Of a DNA stretch of 64,000 bases, positions 27,079 through 36,322 are shown piece by piece. Source of the DNA: Taklimakanibacter deserti (GTDB lineage Bacteria; Pseudomonadota; Alphaproteobacteria; Rhizobiales; Aestuariivirgaceae); NCBI GenBank assembly GCA_003574785.1, contig QORU01000001.1, positions 310,001-374,000 of the forward strand. Direction: 5' to 3'. The position numbers and the translations under genes are program-made. The notes under the pieces are model-generated. The model ran no database searches. It was not told where the DNA came from and was given only the letters and a program-made list of their open reading frames with translations. How positions within the stretch are numbered: the stretch's first letter is position 1; the number at the start of each line of letters is the position of its first letter.

Positions 27079-28406
27079 CCGACCCGCAACTGGGCGTGCT
27101 GATGCTCGTCCTTTTCATCTTCCTCATCATGCTGGGCTTTCCCATCGCCTTCACTTTGATGGCGATGGGCGTCGGCTTCGCCTTCCTCGCCTATGACGGC
27201 AATATGGATACGGTGGCGGCACTCCTCGTCCAGCGCACCTGGTCGGTGATGACCAATGACGTCTTGATCTCGGTGCCGCTCTTCGTCTTCATGGGCTATA
27301 TCGTCGAGCGCGCCAATATCCTCGACCGGCTGTTCCGCTCGATCCAACTCGCCTCAGGCGCCTTGCCGGGCTCGCTCGCCATCGCGACGCTTGCCACTTG
27401 CGCGCTCTTCGCCACCGCCACCGGCATCGTCGGAGCGGTGGTGACGCTGATGGGGCTGCTCGCTTTCCCGGCCATGCTGCGCCATGGCTATGACGTCAAG
27501 CTGTCGGCGGGCGTCGTCTGCGCCGGCGGCTGCCTCGGCATCCTGATCCCACCCTCGATCATGCTCATCCTCTATGGCGCGACCGCCGGCGTGTCGCCGG
27601 TGCAGCTCTATGCCGGCGCCTTCTTCCCGGGACTGATGCTCGCCGGCCTCTATATGGTCTATGTGATGATCCGCGTGCTCATCGATCCGTCGCTAGCGCC
27701 GCCCATGCCCAAGGAAGAGCGCGATGTTCCCTATGCGACAATCTTCTGGCAACTCACCACGTCCTTCCTGCCGCTGGCGCTTTTGATCCTGGCGGTGCTC
27801 GGCGCCATCATGTTCGGGCTGGCGACGCCGTCGGAAGCCGCGGCGATCGGGGCCTTGGGCGCCCTCATCCTTGCCGCCGCCTATCGCTCGCTCACTTTCG
27901 ACAAGCTCAAGGAATCGGTGTACCTCACCGCCCGCACCTCCGCCATGGTCGGCTGGCTGTTCGTCGGCTCCTTCATGTTCTCGGCCGTCTTCGCCGCCCT
28001 GGGCGGCGATGCGGTCATCAAGGATTTCGTCGTCGGCCTCAACCTCTCGCCGGTCATGTTCCTGATCGTCAGCCAGATCATCATCTTCATCCTGGGCTGG
28101 CCGCTCGAATGGACCGAGATCATCGTCATCTTCGTGCCGATCTTCCTGCCCTTGCTCGAGCATTTCGGCATCGACCCCTTGTTCTTCGGTCTCCTGATCG
28201 CGCTCAATATCCAGACGTCGTTCCTGTCGCCGCCGGTCGCCATGGCGCCGTTCTACCTGAAAGGCGTGGCGCCCAAGCATGTGAACATCAACGACATCTT
28301 CCGGGGCGTGATGCCCTTTCTCTTCATCGTGCTCATCGCGATGGTGCTGCTCTATATCTTTCCCGAAATCGGCATGTGGCTGCCGCGCCAGGTCTATGGC
28401 AGCTAG
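27075..28406 (+). CDS. TRAP transporter large permease (DctM)
   Basis: A 443-residue permease with about 12 hydrophobic helices. It carries the expected DctM elements: VPLFVFMGYIVERANILD, the GIVGAVVTLMGLLAFPAML half-helix region, and CAGGCLGILIPPSIMLILYG. It uses the sodium gradient to import substrate delivered by the DctP-family protein. Translationally coupled to dctQ (4-base overlap). The stop codon shares CTAG with the convergent GNAT gene. Confidence 0.93.
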   Translation: MTDPQLGVLMLVLFIFLIMLGFPIAFTLMAMGVGFAFLAYDGNMDTVAALLVQRTWSVMTNDVLISVPLFVFMGYIVERANILDRLFRSIQLASGALPGSLAIATLATCALFATATGIVGAVVTLMGLLAFPAMLRHGYDVKLSAGVVCAGGCLGILIPPSIMLILYGATAGVSPVQLYAGAFFPGLMLAGLYMVYVMIRVLIDPSLAPPMPKEERDVPYATIFWQLTTSFLPLALLILAVLGAIMFGLATPSEAAAIGALGALILAAAYRSLTFDKLKESVYLTARTSAMVGWLFVGSFMFSAVFAALGGDAVIKDFVVGLNLSPVMFLIVSQIIIFILGWPLEWTEIIVIFVPIFLPLLEHFGIDPLFFGLLIALNIQTSFLSPPVAMAPFYLKGVAPKHVNINDIFRGVMPFLFIVLIAMVLLYIFPEIGMWLPRQVYGS

Positions 28407-28858
28407 CTGCCCGGCCAGCGATAGACAACATCGCCGATGCCGAGCGGCTCGTAGATAAGATGGATCATGGGTACGAAGCCGTGGCGCTCATAGAGGCGGC
28501 AGGCGCCGAAATTCTGCTGCGCGCAATGGAGCTCGATGCCGGCGGGATAGAGGGACTTGGCGAAATCGATCAGGGCGGTGCCGAAGCCAAAGCCCTGCCA
28601 GTCGGGCGCAATGAAGAGCCGGTCGATGAAAGCCGGCTTCACGGTGAGAATGCCGACCACCACGCCGTCCGCTTCCGGCACGAAACATCTCTGGCCTTCC
28701 GCCAGGGCTTCGGTGAGGCGCGTGCGCGTCGCCGAGACCGGATGGTTGTAGCCGAAATAGGCATAGGCCTGCCGGCAGGCGGCGTTGGCGGCCCGGGCGG
28801 CCGCGTCAAGATCGCGCGGTTCATAGGGCCTGATGCGGAACAGATGGGCTTTGAGCAT
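28403..28858 (-). CDS. GNAT-family N-acetyltransferase
   Basis: A 151-residue protein with a GNAT core: the start MLKAHLFRIRPYEPRDLDAA, the beta4 strand IDRLFIAPDWQGFGFGTALI carrying the acetyl-CoA pyrophosphate loop (here Q-G-F-G-F-G for the usual Q/RxxGxG/A), and the end LYERHGFVPM. The substrate is unknown. ATG at 28858 is preferred; a GTG start 30 bases upstream is possible. Convergent with dctM (4-base overlap) and divergent from the SRPBCC gene. Confidence 0.82.
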   Translation of the reverse strand: MLKAHLFRIRPYEPRDLDAAARAANAACRQAYAYFGYNHPVSATRTRLTEALAEGQRCFVPEADGVVVGILTVKPAFIDRLFIAPDWQGFGFGTALIDFAKSLYPAGIELHCAQQNFGACRLYERHGFVPMIHLIYEPLGIGDVVYRWPGS

Positions 28859-28908
28859 GGGCTGAGTTATAGAGGCGCCGATTGCCACTACCAGGAAACA
28901 ATGCGCTG

Positions 28909-29442
28909 ATGAAAAAGTTTCTCCTGAGCCTCGCCTATGTGCTGATCGCGATCGTCGTCATTTTCATGGGCGGGGCCTATGCCCTGCCGGGCGAGGCGGT
29001 CGTCGAGCGCCAGATCACCATCCAGGCCCCGCCGGGAAAGGTCTTCGGCATCGTCAGCGATCTGAGACGGTTCAAGGAATTCTCACCCTGGGCCGAGATC
29101 GATCCGAACCTGCAATATACGTTCGAGGGTCCCCCGATCGGCATCGGCCAGAAGATGTCCTGGACCTCCGACAATCCGCGGCTCGGCTCGGGCTCGCAGA
29201 CCGTTGTCGATTATCAGCCCAATACGCGCTTCGCCACAACGCTGGCTTTCGGCGACATGGGTGATGCGATTTCCTATTTCAACTTCGTGCCGGTCGCCAG
29301 CGACACGAAGGTCATCTGGGGCTTCAAATCGCTGTTGCGCAATCCGCTCGAGCGCTGGATGGGCCTGTTCTACGACCGTGAGATCGGCGCCGACTACGAA
29401 AAAGGCCTGGCCAAGCTGAAGGCCATCACCGAGCAGCCCTGA
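28909..29442 (+). CDS. SRPBCC (START/Bet v1-like) family protein
   Basis: A 177-residue protein with one N-terminal hydrophobic helix (about residues 2-24) serving as a membrane anchor or signal, then an SRPBCC fold opening VERQITIQAPPGKVFGIVSD and containing FKEFSPWAEIDPNLQYTFEG. This matches polyketide cyclase/dehydrase-type proteins, which bind hydrophobic ligands. Function is unknown. AGGAAA precedes the ATG by about 12 bases. It ends on the base directly before the convergent Lrp stop codon, so the two genes abut with no gap. Confidence 0.75.
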   Translation: MKKFLLSLAYVLIAIVVIFMGGAYALPGEAVVERQITIQAPPGKVFGIVSDLRRFKEFSPWAEIDPNLQYTFEGPPIGIGQKMSWTSDNPRLGSGSQTVVDYQPNTRFATTLAFGDMGDAISYFNFVPVASDTKVIWGFKSLLRNPLERWMGLFYDREIGADYEKGLAKLKAITEQP

Positions 29443-29916
29443 TTAGACTATGTGCAGCGCGGTGGTCTGCTTGACGCATTTCATCGCGATGGTTGATTTG
29501 AGGCTCTGCACCTCGCGCAGGGAAGTGAGCCGCTGGACCAGGAAATTCTGGAACTCGTCGAGATCGCGCACGCAGATCTTGAGCACATAGTCCCAATCGC
29601 CGGTCACCAGATAGCATTCGAGCACATTCGGGAGCGTCAGCACCGCCTTCTCGAAGGCCTTGATGCGTTCGATCGTCTGGCTGGCAAGCTTGACTTCGAC
29701 AATCACGGTGAGCGTCTGGCCGGCAAGCGGCGGATCGAGCAAGGCGACATATTTGCGAATCAGGCCCGACTCTTCGAGCGCCTTCACCCGCCTCAGACAT
29801 GGAGCAGGGGTCATGCCGATCGCATCGGCAAGGTCGGTGTTCCGGCGCCGGCCGTCCTCCTGCAGGATGCGCAAGATGTGCTTGTCGGTTTCGTCGAGCT
29901 GGATCGCCGCGGGCAT
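29443..29916 (-). CDS. Lrp/AsnC-family transcriptional regulator
   Basis: A 157-residue regulator with an N-terminal winged helix-turn-helix (LDETDKHILRILQEDGRRRN, then TDLADAIGMTPAPCLRRVK) and a C-terminal RAM ligand domain with YLVTGDWDYVLKI. The ATG opening MPAAIQLDETDK gives the standard family length; upstream codons are not homologous. It is divergent from the ferritin-like protein at 30042 and probably controls it and itself through the palindrome at 29944. The effector is probably an amino acid or related compound. Confidence 0.92.
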   Translation of the reverse strand: MPAAIQLDETDKHILRILQEDGRRRNTDLADAIGMTPAPCLRRVKALEESGLIRKYVALLDPPLAGQTLTVIVEVKLASQTIERIKAFEKAVLTLPNVLECYLVTGDWDYVLKICVRDLDEFQNFLVQRLTSLREVQSLKSTIAMKCVKQTTALHIV

Positions 29917-29943
29917 TGCCAACCTCGCTTCCGCTATAAATGC

Positions 29944-29956
29944 GCAATGATATTGC
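29944..29956. promoter_or_regulatory. Palindromic Lrp-type operator candidate
   Basis: GCAAT-GAT-ATTGC is an exact inverted repeat in the 125-base gap between the divergent lrp-like gene and the ferritin-like gene, surrounded by AT-rich sequence. Size and place fit an Lrp/AsnC dimer site; a further GCAAT half-site follows at about 29985. Binding is inferred. Confidence 0.5.
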
Positions 29957-30041
29957 TCATTTTCCCATAAAAGAGGATACGAAAGCAATCTCATGATCGC
30001 CGTCCCTGATATTTTTCTTATTCCATTCAGGAGGAGCGATC

Positions 30042-31400
30042 ATGAAACCAGCCAAGCCCAAGACCGTGCATGCTTTGCATGATGTGCGTGAGAATGCCCG
30101 CAAGCTTTCCATCCTCTATACGGCCGAAGTTGAAATCGCCCGGCTGATCGGACGCTGGCTGCCGGCCGTGCCCTGGCTCGAGGAGAAATTGCTGCTCGGC
30201 CGGCTGCTCTATGAGGATGCCGAGCATGCGGCATGGCTCGAGGAACGTCTCGTCGAGTTGCGCGTCGCCGAGGCACGATTGCCGGATTTCCGCCGGCGCA
30301 CCGCGCCGGCGCTCAAGCTGCTCGAGAGAGTGACCGATCCCGACCAGTTCCTGGCCGGTCTGTTCCGGGTGGTGAAGCCGGCCCTCATCGCCGACTATCG
30401 CCGTCATCTCGAAGCCTGCCCGCCTTTTGTCGATGATCCTTCGAAGCGCTTCCTGAGCCGGGCGCTTGCCGAAGAGGAAGAGCATGTCGGGTCAGGACTG
30501 GCGCTCCTCGCCAAGCGCGGCGTGGGCTGGCCCGATTCAGGCGGCATCGAGAGCCAGGTCAGGGCGGGCCTGTGGCGGCTCGAGGACAAGGAGGGCGGCT
30601 TCGCGGCGGGTGATTTCGTCGGGCGCACCCCCATCGCCCAGTCGCGGCCCGTCTGGCCGGCCGAGGTCGAGCACCTCGCGGCGGCGGCGCCCATGCCGCA
30701 TTATCCCGGCACTTTCGCGGGCGACATGCAGCGCGTCGCCCATGATCTCGTCTTCTCGGAGCTCGAAGCGGAGGAGATCTTCGCGCGCTATGTCTATGAA
30801 TATCCGCAATGTCCTTGGCAGTTTCACCGCGAATCGGCGCGCATCTGCTGGGACGAGGCGCGCCATGTCGAGCTTTTGCTCGACGTACTCGATCGCTATG
30901 GCGGCCATGTCGGGCAATTCCCGGCCAAGGCGCCGGGCTTCGAGGAATTCATGAGCCTCTCTTCCCCGGTCGAGCGCATGATCATGGTGAGCGTCATCGC
31001 CGAAGGCGAAGTCTCGACCGACACCCAGACGCAGCATCGCGAAGCCTTCCGGCAAATGGGCGATGATCTCTCAGCCATCCTCAAGGATTATGAAATGGCG
31101 GACGAGGTGAGCCATGGCCGGTTCGGCGAGCGCTGGGCGAGGCGCCTCGCCCAGCAAATGGGCGCCGACTATGACACGGCCTATGCCCGGGCGAGGGATG
31201 CGCTCAATGCCTTCAAGGCGTGCCACCCCGAGGCTGAAGGCTCATCGGAGATCGCCCTGGTGCGGCTTGGCGCCGATGAAGGAGGCTCGAAGCGGCTGGT
31301 CAATGCCACGGCGAAAAGGCTGCTCGGCTATTCGGAAGCGGACATTCTGAGGCTGGTCAGCGAAAGCGGCGGGTCGCTCATCGAGGATGAAGCCGTCTGA
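30042..31400 (+). CDS. Double ferritin-like (DUF455-like) putative di-iron protein
   Basis: A 452-residue soluble protein that appears to hold two ferritin-like helical bundles. The C-terminal bundle has a full carboxylate-bridged di-iron pattern: Glu242/244/245, E272-A-R-H275, Glu321/323 and E355-V-S-H358. The N-terminal half shows a weaker set (Glu29/31, Glu61-His62, E145-E-E-H148). It resembles DUF455/MiaE-like ferritin-superfamily proteins, usually about 270 residues, so this is an extended or duplicated form. Di-iron proteins of this type oxidise or hydroxylate substrates; none can be named here. A strong AGGAGGAGCGATC precedes the ATG. Regulation by the divergent Lrp protein points to amino-acid-related metabolism. 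Confidence 0.65.
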   Translation: MKPAKPKTVHALHDVRENARKLSILYTAEVEIARLIGRWLPAVPWLEEKLLLGRLLYEDAEHAAWLEERLVELRVAEARLPDFRRRTAPALKLLERVTDPDQFLAGLFRVVKPALIADYRRHLEACPPFVDDPSKRFLSRALAEEEEHVGSGLALLAKRGVGWPDSGGIESQVRAGLWRLEDKEGGFAAGDFVGRTPIAQSRPVWPAEVEHLAAAAPMPHYPGTFAGDMQRVAHDLVFSELEAEEIFARYVYEYPQCPWQFHRESARICWDEARHVELLLDVLDRYGGHVGQFPAKAPGFEEFMSLSSPVERMIMVSVIAEGEVSTDTQTQHREAFRQMGDDLSAILKDYEMADEVSHGRFGERWARRLAQQMGADYDTAYARARDALNAFKACHPEAEGSSEIALVRLGADEGGSKRLVNATAKRLLGYSEADILRLVSESGGSLIEDEAV

Positions 31401-31413
31401 GCTGGAAAAGCAA

Positions 31414-31444
31414 CGCGGTCCAATCGCCCCCCGATCGGACCGCG
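31414..31444. terminator. Terminator-like hairpin between convergent genes
   Basis: CGCGGTCC pairs with GGACCGCG; after one mismatch ATC/GAT adds three more pairs around a C-rich loop, starting 13 bases after the ferritin-like gene stop. There is no U-tract, so efficiency is uncertain. Confidence 0.5.
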
Positions 31445-31461
31445 CCTCCTGTCGCCACTTT

Positions 31462-31477
31462 GTACCAACCTTGGTAC
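31462..31477. repeat. Exact palindrome GTACCAA-CC-TTGGTAC
   Basis: A 7+2+7 inverted repeat lies in the 141-base gap between two convergent genes. It may strengthen transcription termination together with the hairpin at 31414. It could also be a protein site, but no promoter is expected between convergent genes. Confidence 0.45.
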
Positions 31478-31541
31478 GGCAGAGGCGTCAAAAGAGTTTC
31501 AATCCCGACACGGAAAATCAGGGGATTGCCGAAAGGCCCCG

Positions 31542-32015
31542 TTAAGATTTGCTCGCAACCTTCGGTTCGGCGAACAGCTCGGTGCGCGGGCCGCGTTCCA
31601 GATAGGTGTTGAGCGCGATATAGGAGCGCGTATTGCGGACGCCCGGGATGTCGTAGATCCGCTTCAGGAGCTGCTCCAAAGCCAGCGTGCCCTCGCAGCG
31701 CACCTTGAGGAGGATGCAGGTGTCGCCGGCAACGGAATGCAGTTCCTCGATCCGGGGATCATCGGTAATCGCCAGCATTTCCGGGGTCTTGCCCCAGCCG
31801 TCGGTCGCGACATGGACGAAGGCGAGGAGGGGGCAGCCGATCGCCTCGCCGTCGATCTCGATGGTGGTGCGGCGGATGGCGCCCTGCGCCTTGAGCTTTT
31901 TCACCCGCTCATAGACGGAAGGGGCGGACAGGCCGAGCTTCTGCCCCAGGTCGCGGAAGGCGATGGTGGCATCGTCGGCCAGAATAGCTAACAGCTTTCG
32001 GTCGGTGGCATCCAT
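31542..32015 (-). CDS. Lrp/AsnC-family transcriptional regulator (second)
   Basis: A 157-residue regulator: winged HTH at residues 1-55 (MDATDRKLLAILADDATIAF, then LGLSAPSVYERVKKLKAQG) and RAM domain with ELHSVAGDTCILLKVRCEG. The ATG at 32015 yields the usual family length. It is divergent from an MFS exporter at 32123, with a 107-base gap, an arrangement seen for Lrp-type control of amino-acid exporters, so it probably regulates that transporter. No clean palindrome stands out in the gap. Confidence 0.92.
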   Translation of the reverse strand: MDATDRKLLAILADDATIAFRDLGQKLGLSAPSVYERVKKLKAQGAIRRTTIEIDGEAIGCPLLAFVHVATDGWGKTPEMLAITDDPRIEELHSVAGDTCILLKVRCEGTLALEQLLKRIYDIPGVRNTRSYIALNTYLERGPRTELFAEPKVASKS

Positions 32016-32122
32016 GGAGGTCGTCCTGTTAATGCGGTTCGGTAGTGAAAAATAGGCGATTTCCGAGGTCAGCATAACATGATACGGGTGGATGTATAAA
32101 TCCCTTATCGGTGTTAGGTGTC

Positions 32123-33292
32123 ATGACAGCGATCCCCAGCGATCAGTCTTTCCAGGGCCATCTCCTGCTTCTGATGTCGGGGATCGCCGCGGTCGGCATC
32201 CAGGCGCTGATGCTCTCGCCCTTGATGCCCGATATTGCGCGGGCGCTCGCGGCGGGGCCGGTGGAGGTCGGCATCGCCTCCGGCGCCTATGGCGTAGGCG
32301 TGGCGCTCTCGGCCCTTCTGGCAGCGCCGAGGCTCGGCCAATGGCCGAAGCGGCGGGCGATCCAGATCGCCTTCGCCGTGATGGCGGCGGGCCTCATGCT
32401 CTGCGCCTCGGCCTTCGACTGGCGGCTTCTGGTCTTCGGTCAGTTCGTCACCGGCCTCGCCGCCGGCGTCATCATTCCCGGCACCTACGCACTGACCGCC
32501 GACCTGACGCCGGACCATATGCGCTCGCGCGCCATCGGGCGTGTGATCACCGGCTGGTCGGTGGCGATGGTGGCCGGCATTCCCTTCGCCGCTTTGATCG
32601 CCGATCTCCTGAGCTGGCGCGGCACCTTCATCATCGTCGCAGCACTTGCCGCCGTGATGATCTTCGGCATCGGCCTCTTGCCGCGCACTGAAGCCTCGGC
32701 GGCGTCGCGCCCGGTGCCCTACGCCCAAGCGCTCGCGGTCAAGGGCATACCCTTGGTGCTCTTCGCCACCTTCGTGAACATGATCGCCTTCTACCAGACC
32801 TATACATTCATCGGCGATCATGTGCGCCATGTGCATGACGCCGGCGCCTGGCTCGGCGGCCTCTTCGCCTGTTCCTATGGCATAGGCTTCGGGCTGGCGG
32901 TCTTCTTCGACGGCTGGATCGATCGCGTCGGGCCGTCGCGCCTGATGGCGGCCTCGCTCTTCGTCCTCGGCATCAATTACATCCTCTTGCCATTGGCGAC
33001 ATTCAACATCGCCACCGCGATCGCCTATCCGGTGGTCTGGGGCCTCATCCAGCATGTCGGCATGAACACGCTCGTCTCCTATATCGGGGCTGCCCCGCAG
33101 GCCGAGCGCTCGACCGCCATGGGGCTCTTCTCCTTCGTCACCTATGTGGCCGTGGGACTGGGCGGCGCCGCCTATGGCAGCGTCTATGCGGCGCATGGCA
33201 TTTTCGCCAATACCATCGCCGCCACCCTGACCTTGTGGATAGGTGCTGCGGTGGTGTTCCTGCTGATGCCGAAGGTTAAGGCTGCTGCTTAG
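32123..33292 (+). CDS. MFS transporter (DHA1-like exporter)
   Basis: A 389-residue major-facilitator protein with 12 predicted helices. The loop 2-3 motif appears as a degenerate AAPRLGQWPKRRAIQIAF, and the motif C-like region GRVITGWSVAMVAGIPFAAL in helix 5 is typical of drug/sugar-H+ antiporters (AraJ/YdhP type). The ATG at 32123 is chosen; a GTG four codons upstream is an alternative. Divergence from an Lrp-type regulator suggests export of an amino acid or a related metabolite, which is inference. Confidence 0.88.
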   Translation: MTAIPSDQSFQGHLLLLMSGIAAVGIQALMLSPLMPDIARALAAGPVEVGIASGAYGVGVALSALLAAPRLGQWPKRRAIQIAFAVMAAGLMLCASAFDWRLLVFGQFVTGLAAGVIIPGTYALTADLTPDHMRSRAIGRVITGWSVAMVAGIPFAALIADLLSWRGTFIIVAALAAVMIFGIGLLPRTEASAASRPVPYAQALAVKGIPLVLFATFVNMIAFYQTYTFIGDHVRHVHDAGAWLGGLFACSYGIGFGLAVFFDGWIDRVGPSRLMAASLFVLGINYILLPLATFNIATAIAYPVVWGLIQHVGMNTLVSYIGAAPQAERSTAMGLFSFVTYVAVGLGGAAYGSVYAAHGIFANTIAATLTLWIGAAVVFLLMPKVKAAA

Positions 33293-33310
33293 GGCTTTAT
33301 CTTTTGTTGC

Positions 33311-33355
33311 GCATGATCTTTTCGGAAAACCGGTATCCACTTTTCCGGATCATGC
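33311..33355. repeat. 45-base interrupted palindrome, dispersed repeat copy 1
   Basis: The element starts GCATGATC and ends GGATCATGC, with TTCGGAAAACCGG and CCACTTTTCCGG inside, so the ends and the GGAAAA/TTTTCC arms pair. A copy of identical length with the same layout and a diverged sequence lies at 54665. It sits between the convergent MFS and cyoD genes and may double as a terminator. I recall such GGAAAACCGG...CACTTTTCC elements as common in Hyphomicrobiales genomes. Confidence 0.7.
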
Positions 33356-33357
33356 GG

Positions 33358-33747
33358 CTAGCGCTGCATCTGCATGAGCTTGTCCATCGGCACCATGTTG
33401 TGGTCGAGATTGGCCATGATCCACAGCGAACCGCCCACCACCAGGAGCACGATCAAAATACCGAAAGCGAGCGCCATCACGTTGTTGGTGTTGTCGGGCC
33501 CGGTCGTAATGTGAAGGAAGAAGACCACATGCACGCCCATTTGCGCGATGGCGAGCACGATGATGGCGACGGGAATGCTGGGCAGCCAGAATATGTCGGT
33601 GCTGATCACGAAAAACGACGTGGCGGTGAGCAATATGGCAAGGCCTAGGCCCACGCCATAGCCGAGCAGGCGCTGACCGACGCTGCCTTCTTCCTCACCA
33701 GGCGGATATTCAGCCGCGCCGTGCGGCTCCTCGATCTCATGGCTCAT
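33358..33747 (-). CDS. cyoD: Cytochrome o ubiquinol oxidase subunit IV
   Basis: A 129-residue membrane protein with three helices (VGLGLAILLTATSFFVI, PVAIIVLAIAQMGVHVVFFL, VMALAFGILIVLLVVGGSLW) and the LDHNM near the C-terminus typical of CyoD. It assists assembly of the bo3-type oxidase. Its ATG overlaps the cyoC stop by 4 bases. The N-terminal part is Glu/His/Pro-rich. Confidence 0.93.
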   Translation of the reverse strand: MSHEIEEPHGAAEYPPGEEEGSVGQRLLGYGVGLGLAILLTATSFFVISTDIFWLPSIPVAIIVLAIAQMGVHVVFFLHITTGPDNTNNVMALAFGILIVLLVVGGSLWIMANLDHNMVPMDKLMQMQR

Positions 33748-34340
33748 AGGGCGACCCCCAGAAGATAGACGATGGAGAAAATGGCGACCCAGATGATGTC
33801 GAGCGCATGCCAGAACAGCGCAAAGCACAGATTGCGGCGCTGGATGTCGGGGCGGAAGCCCTTGGCCTGAACCTGCGCCATCATCGTCAGCAGCCAGAGA
33901 ATACCGGCGAAGACGTGAACGCCATGGCATCCGACGAGCGCGTAGAAGGATGACAGGAAGGCGCTCCGCGTCGGGCCCGCGCCGCGCTCGATCATTCCGG
34001 CAAATTCCCTGATCTCCAAGGCCAGAAAGGCGAGGCCAAGGACACAAGTGACCGCCATCGCGATCTGGAACCAAAAGCGGCTGCGCTCGCCGGCCGCGAT
34101 GCTGGCGAGGCCGCAGGTGAAACTCGAGGCGAGCAGAAAAGCGGTCTCAAACGCGACATTCGTCAGGTCGAAAAGTTCGGCGCCCCTGGGGCCGTCCGCC
34201 GTCCTGGTCGCCAGCACCGCATGGGCCGCGAACAGGCAGGAGAAGATGACCATGTCGCTCAGGATGAAGAGCCAGAAGCCGAAGCCGGTCCTGATCCGCT
34301 TCTGATAGAGCTCGTCATGCGCCAGGGTTGCGGCGGTCAT
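33744..34340 (-). CDS. cyoC: Cytochrome o ubiquinol oxidase subunit III
   Basis: A 198-residue five-helix subunit III. The start is followed by [20 protein letters not shown], and [17 protein letters not shown] plus [17 protein letters not shown] carry the conserved histidines and Glu-region of heme-copper oxidase subunit III. It overlaps cyoD and cyoB by 4 bases each, indicating a tightly coupled operon. Confidence 0.94.
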   Translation of the reverse strand: MTAATLAHDELYQKRIRTGFGFWLFILSDMVIFSCLFAAHAVLATRTADGPRGAELFDLTNVAFETAFLLASSFTCGLASIAAGERSRFWFQIAMAVTCVLGLAFLALEIREFAGMIERGAGPTRSAFLSSFYALVGCHGVHVFAGILWLLTMMAQVQAKGFRPDIQRRNLCFALFWHALDIIWVAIFSIVYLLGVAL

Positions 34341-36298
34341 CGGGCGGCTCCCACGGCGCGCGCCACCTCATCCGCCGGGATCACATATCCTTCGTGATCG
34401 CGCCAGGCGAAGACGACGAAGGTCGCGAATGCGCCAATGAGGCCGACTATCGCCATCCACCAGATATGCCAGATCATGGCAAAGCCTATGATGGTGGCGA
34501 AGAAGGCGCAAACGAAGCCCGTCGGCGAATTGAGCGGCATCTCGATGGGTTCATAGCGCACACCGCCCTTCGCCGCTCCTTCTTCACGTGCCTGTGCCTT
34601 CTGGGTCCAAAAGGCATCCGCCCCGGTCACCTGGGGCGGGACCGCAAAGTTGAAGGCAGGCGGCGGCGATGGTGTCGCCCATTCGAGCGACCGGCCGTCC
34701 CAGGGATCACCGCTCGTGTCGCGCAATTTCTCCCGCTGACGGATGCTGACGACCAGTTGCGCGATCTGCAGGATGATCCCGATCAGGATGAGACCCGCGC
34801 CCACTGCCGCGATCATCAGCCAAGGCCGCCATTCCGCTACTTCATAGTGCTGCATCCGCCGCGTCGCGCCGAGGAGGCCCGCCGCATAGAGCGGCATGAA
34901 TGCGACATAGAAGCCGACGATCCAGTACCAGAAGGCTGCCTTGCCCAGCCCGTCGTGAAGCTTGAAGCCGAAGGCTTTCGGAAACCAGTACATGTAGCCG
35001 GCAAAGGCGCCGAACAGCACGCCGCCGATGATCACATTGTGGAAGTGGGCGACAAGGAAGAGGCTGTTATGCAGCACGAAGTCGACCGGCGGCACGGCCA
35101 GCAAAACGCCCGTCATGCCGCCGATGATGAAGGTCACCATGAAGCCGAGGGACCATAGGAGTGGTGCAGTAAACTGGATGCGGCCGCCATACATGGTGAA
35201 CAGCCAGTTGAATATCTTCACGCCCGTCGGCACGGCGATGATCATGGTGGCGATGCCGAAGATGGCGTTCACATCGGCGCCGGCGCCCATGGTGAAGAAG
35301 TGATGCAGCCACACCATGAAAGACAGAAGGCAGATCGACATGGTCGCCGCGACCATGGACCGATAGCCGAACAGGGGCTTGCGCGAAAAAGTGGAGATGA
35401 CTTCCGAGTAAACGCCGAAGGCCGGAAGGACGAGGATATAGACTTCCGGATGTCCCCACGCCCAGATGAGGTTCATGAACATCATCATGTTGCCGCCGGC
35501 ATCGTTGGTGAAGAAATGAAAGCCGAGATAGCGGTCGAGGATCAGCATGGCCAGCGTGGCGGTCAGGATCGGGAAGGCGGCAATGATCAGAAGATTGGTG
35601 GCAAGCGTCGTCCAGCAGAACATCGGCATCCGCAAGTAAGTCATGCCGCTGGCGCGCATCTTGAGGACGGTGGTGACGAGATTGATGCCGGAGAGGACCG
35701 TGCCGACCCCCGAGATCTGCAAGCCCCATAGATAATAGTCGACGCCGACATCGGGCGAGTAGGGGAGCTCCGACAAGGGCGGGTAAGGCAGCCATCCGGT
35801 GCGGGCGAATTCGCCGATGACCAGCGACAGGTTGATCAACAGCGCACCGGTCGCGGTGAGCCAGAAGCCGACGGAGTTCAGAGTGGGAAAGGCCACGTCG
35901 CGCACGCCGAGCTGCAACGGCACGACAAAATTCATCAGCCCGATCATGAACGGCATCGCGACGAAAAAGATCATGATCGTGCCGTGGGCCGAAAACACCT
36001 GATTGAAGTGCTCAGGCGGCAGAAATCCCGGGGCATTGTAGGCGAGCGCCTGCTGCAGGCGCATCATGATCGCATCGCTGAAGCCGCGCAGCAGCATGAC
36101 CATGGCGAGCAGGATGTACATTATGCCGATCCGCTTGTGGTCGACGCTGGTGATCCACTCGTGCCATAGATAAGGAAAATGGCCGCGGATGACGACCCAG
36201 GCGAGAACCGCCAATATGGCCAAGGCCACGATCGCGGACGCGATCATCGGCAGCGGCTGATCGAGCGGGATAGCGGCCCAGGAGAGCTTACCGAACAT
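34337..36298 (-). CDS. cyoB: Cytochrome o ubiquinol oxidase subunit I
   Basis: A 653-residue subunit holding low-spin heme b, high-spin heme o and CuB. Visible elements are the [11 protein letters not shown] segment with the CuB His-Tyr pair, the two adjacent histidines in MVWLHHFF (CuB ligands), and [10 protein letters not shown] with the two heme axial histidines. It reduces oxygen to water at the expense of quinol and pumps protons. Length is normal for CyoB. Confidence 0.96.
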   Translation of the reverse strand: MFGKLSWAAIPLDQPLPMIASAIVALAILAVLAWVVIRGHFPYLWHEWITSVDHKRIGIMYILLAMVMLLRGFSDAIMMRLQQALAYNAPGFLPPEHFNQVFSAHGTIMIFFVAMPFMIGLMNFVVPLQLGVRDVAFPTLNSVGFWLTATGALLINLSLVIGEFARTGWLPYPPLSELPYSPDVGVDYYLWGLQISGVGTVLSGINLVTTVLKMRASGMTYLRMPMFCWTTLATNLLIIAAFPILTATLAMLILDRYLGFHFFTNDAGGNMMMFMNLIWAWGHPEVYILVLPAFGVYSEVISTFSRKPLFGYRSMVAATMSICLLSFMVWLHHFFTMGAGADVNAIFGIATMIIAVPTGVKIFNWLFTMYGGRIQFTAPLLWSLGFMVTFIIGGMTGVLLAVPPVDFVLHNSLFLVAHFHNVIIGGVLFGAFAGYMYWFPKAFGFKLHDGLGKAAFWYWIVGFYVAFMPLYAAGLLGATRRMQHYEVAEWRPWLMIAAVGAGLILIGIILQIAQLVVSIRQREKLRDTSGDPWDGRSLEWATPSPPPAFNFAVPPQVTGADAFWTQKAQAREEGAAKGGVRYEPIEMPLNSPTGFVCAFFATIIGFAMIWHIWWMAIVGLIGAFATFVVFAWRDHEGYVIPADEVARAVGAAR

Positions 36299-36322
36299 CG
36301 TGGGTTTCCTTGTGCGCTCGCA

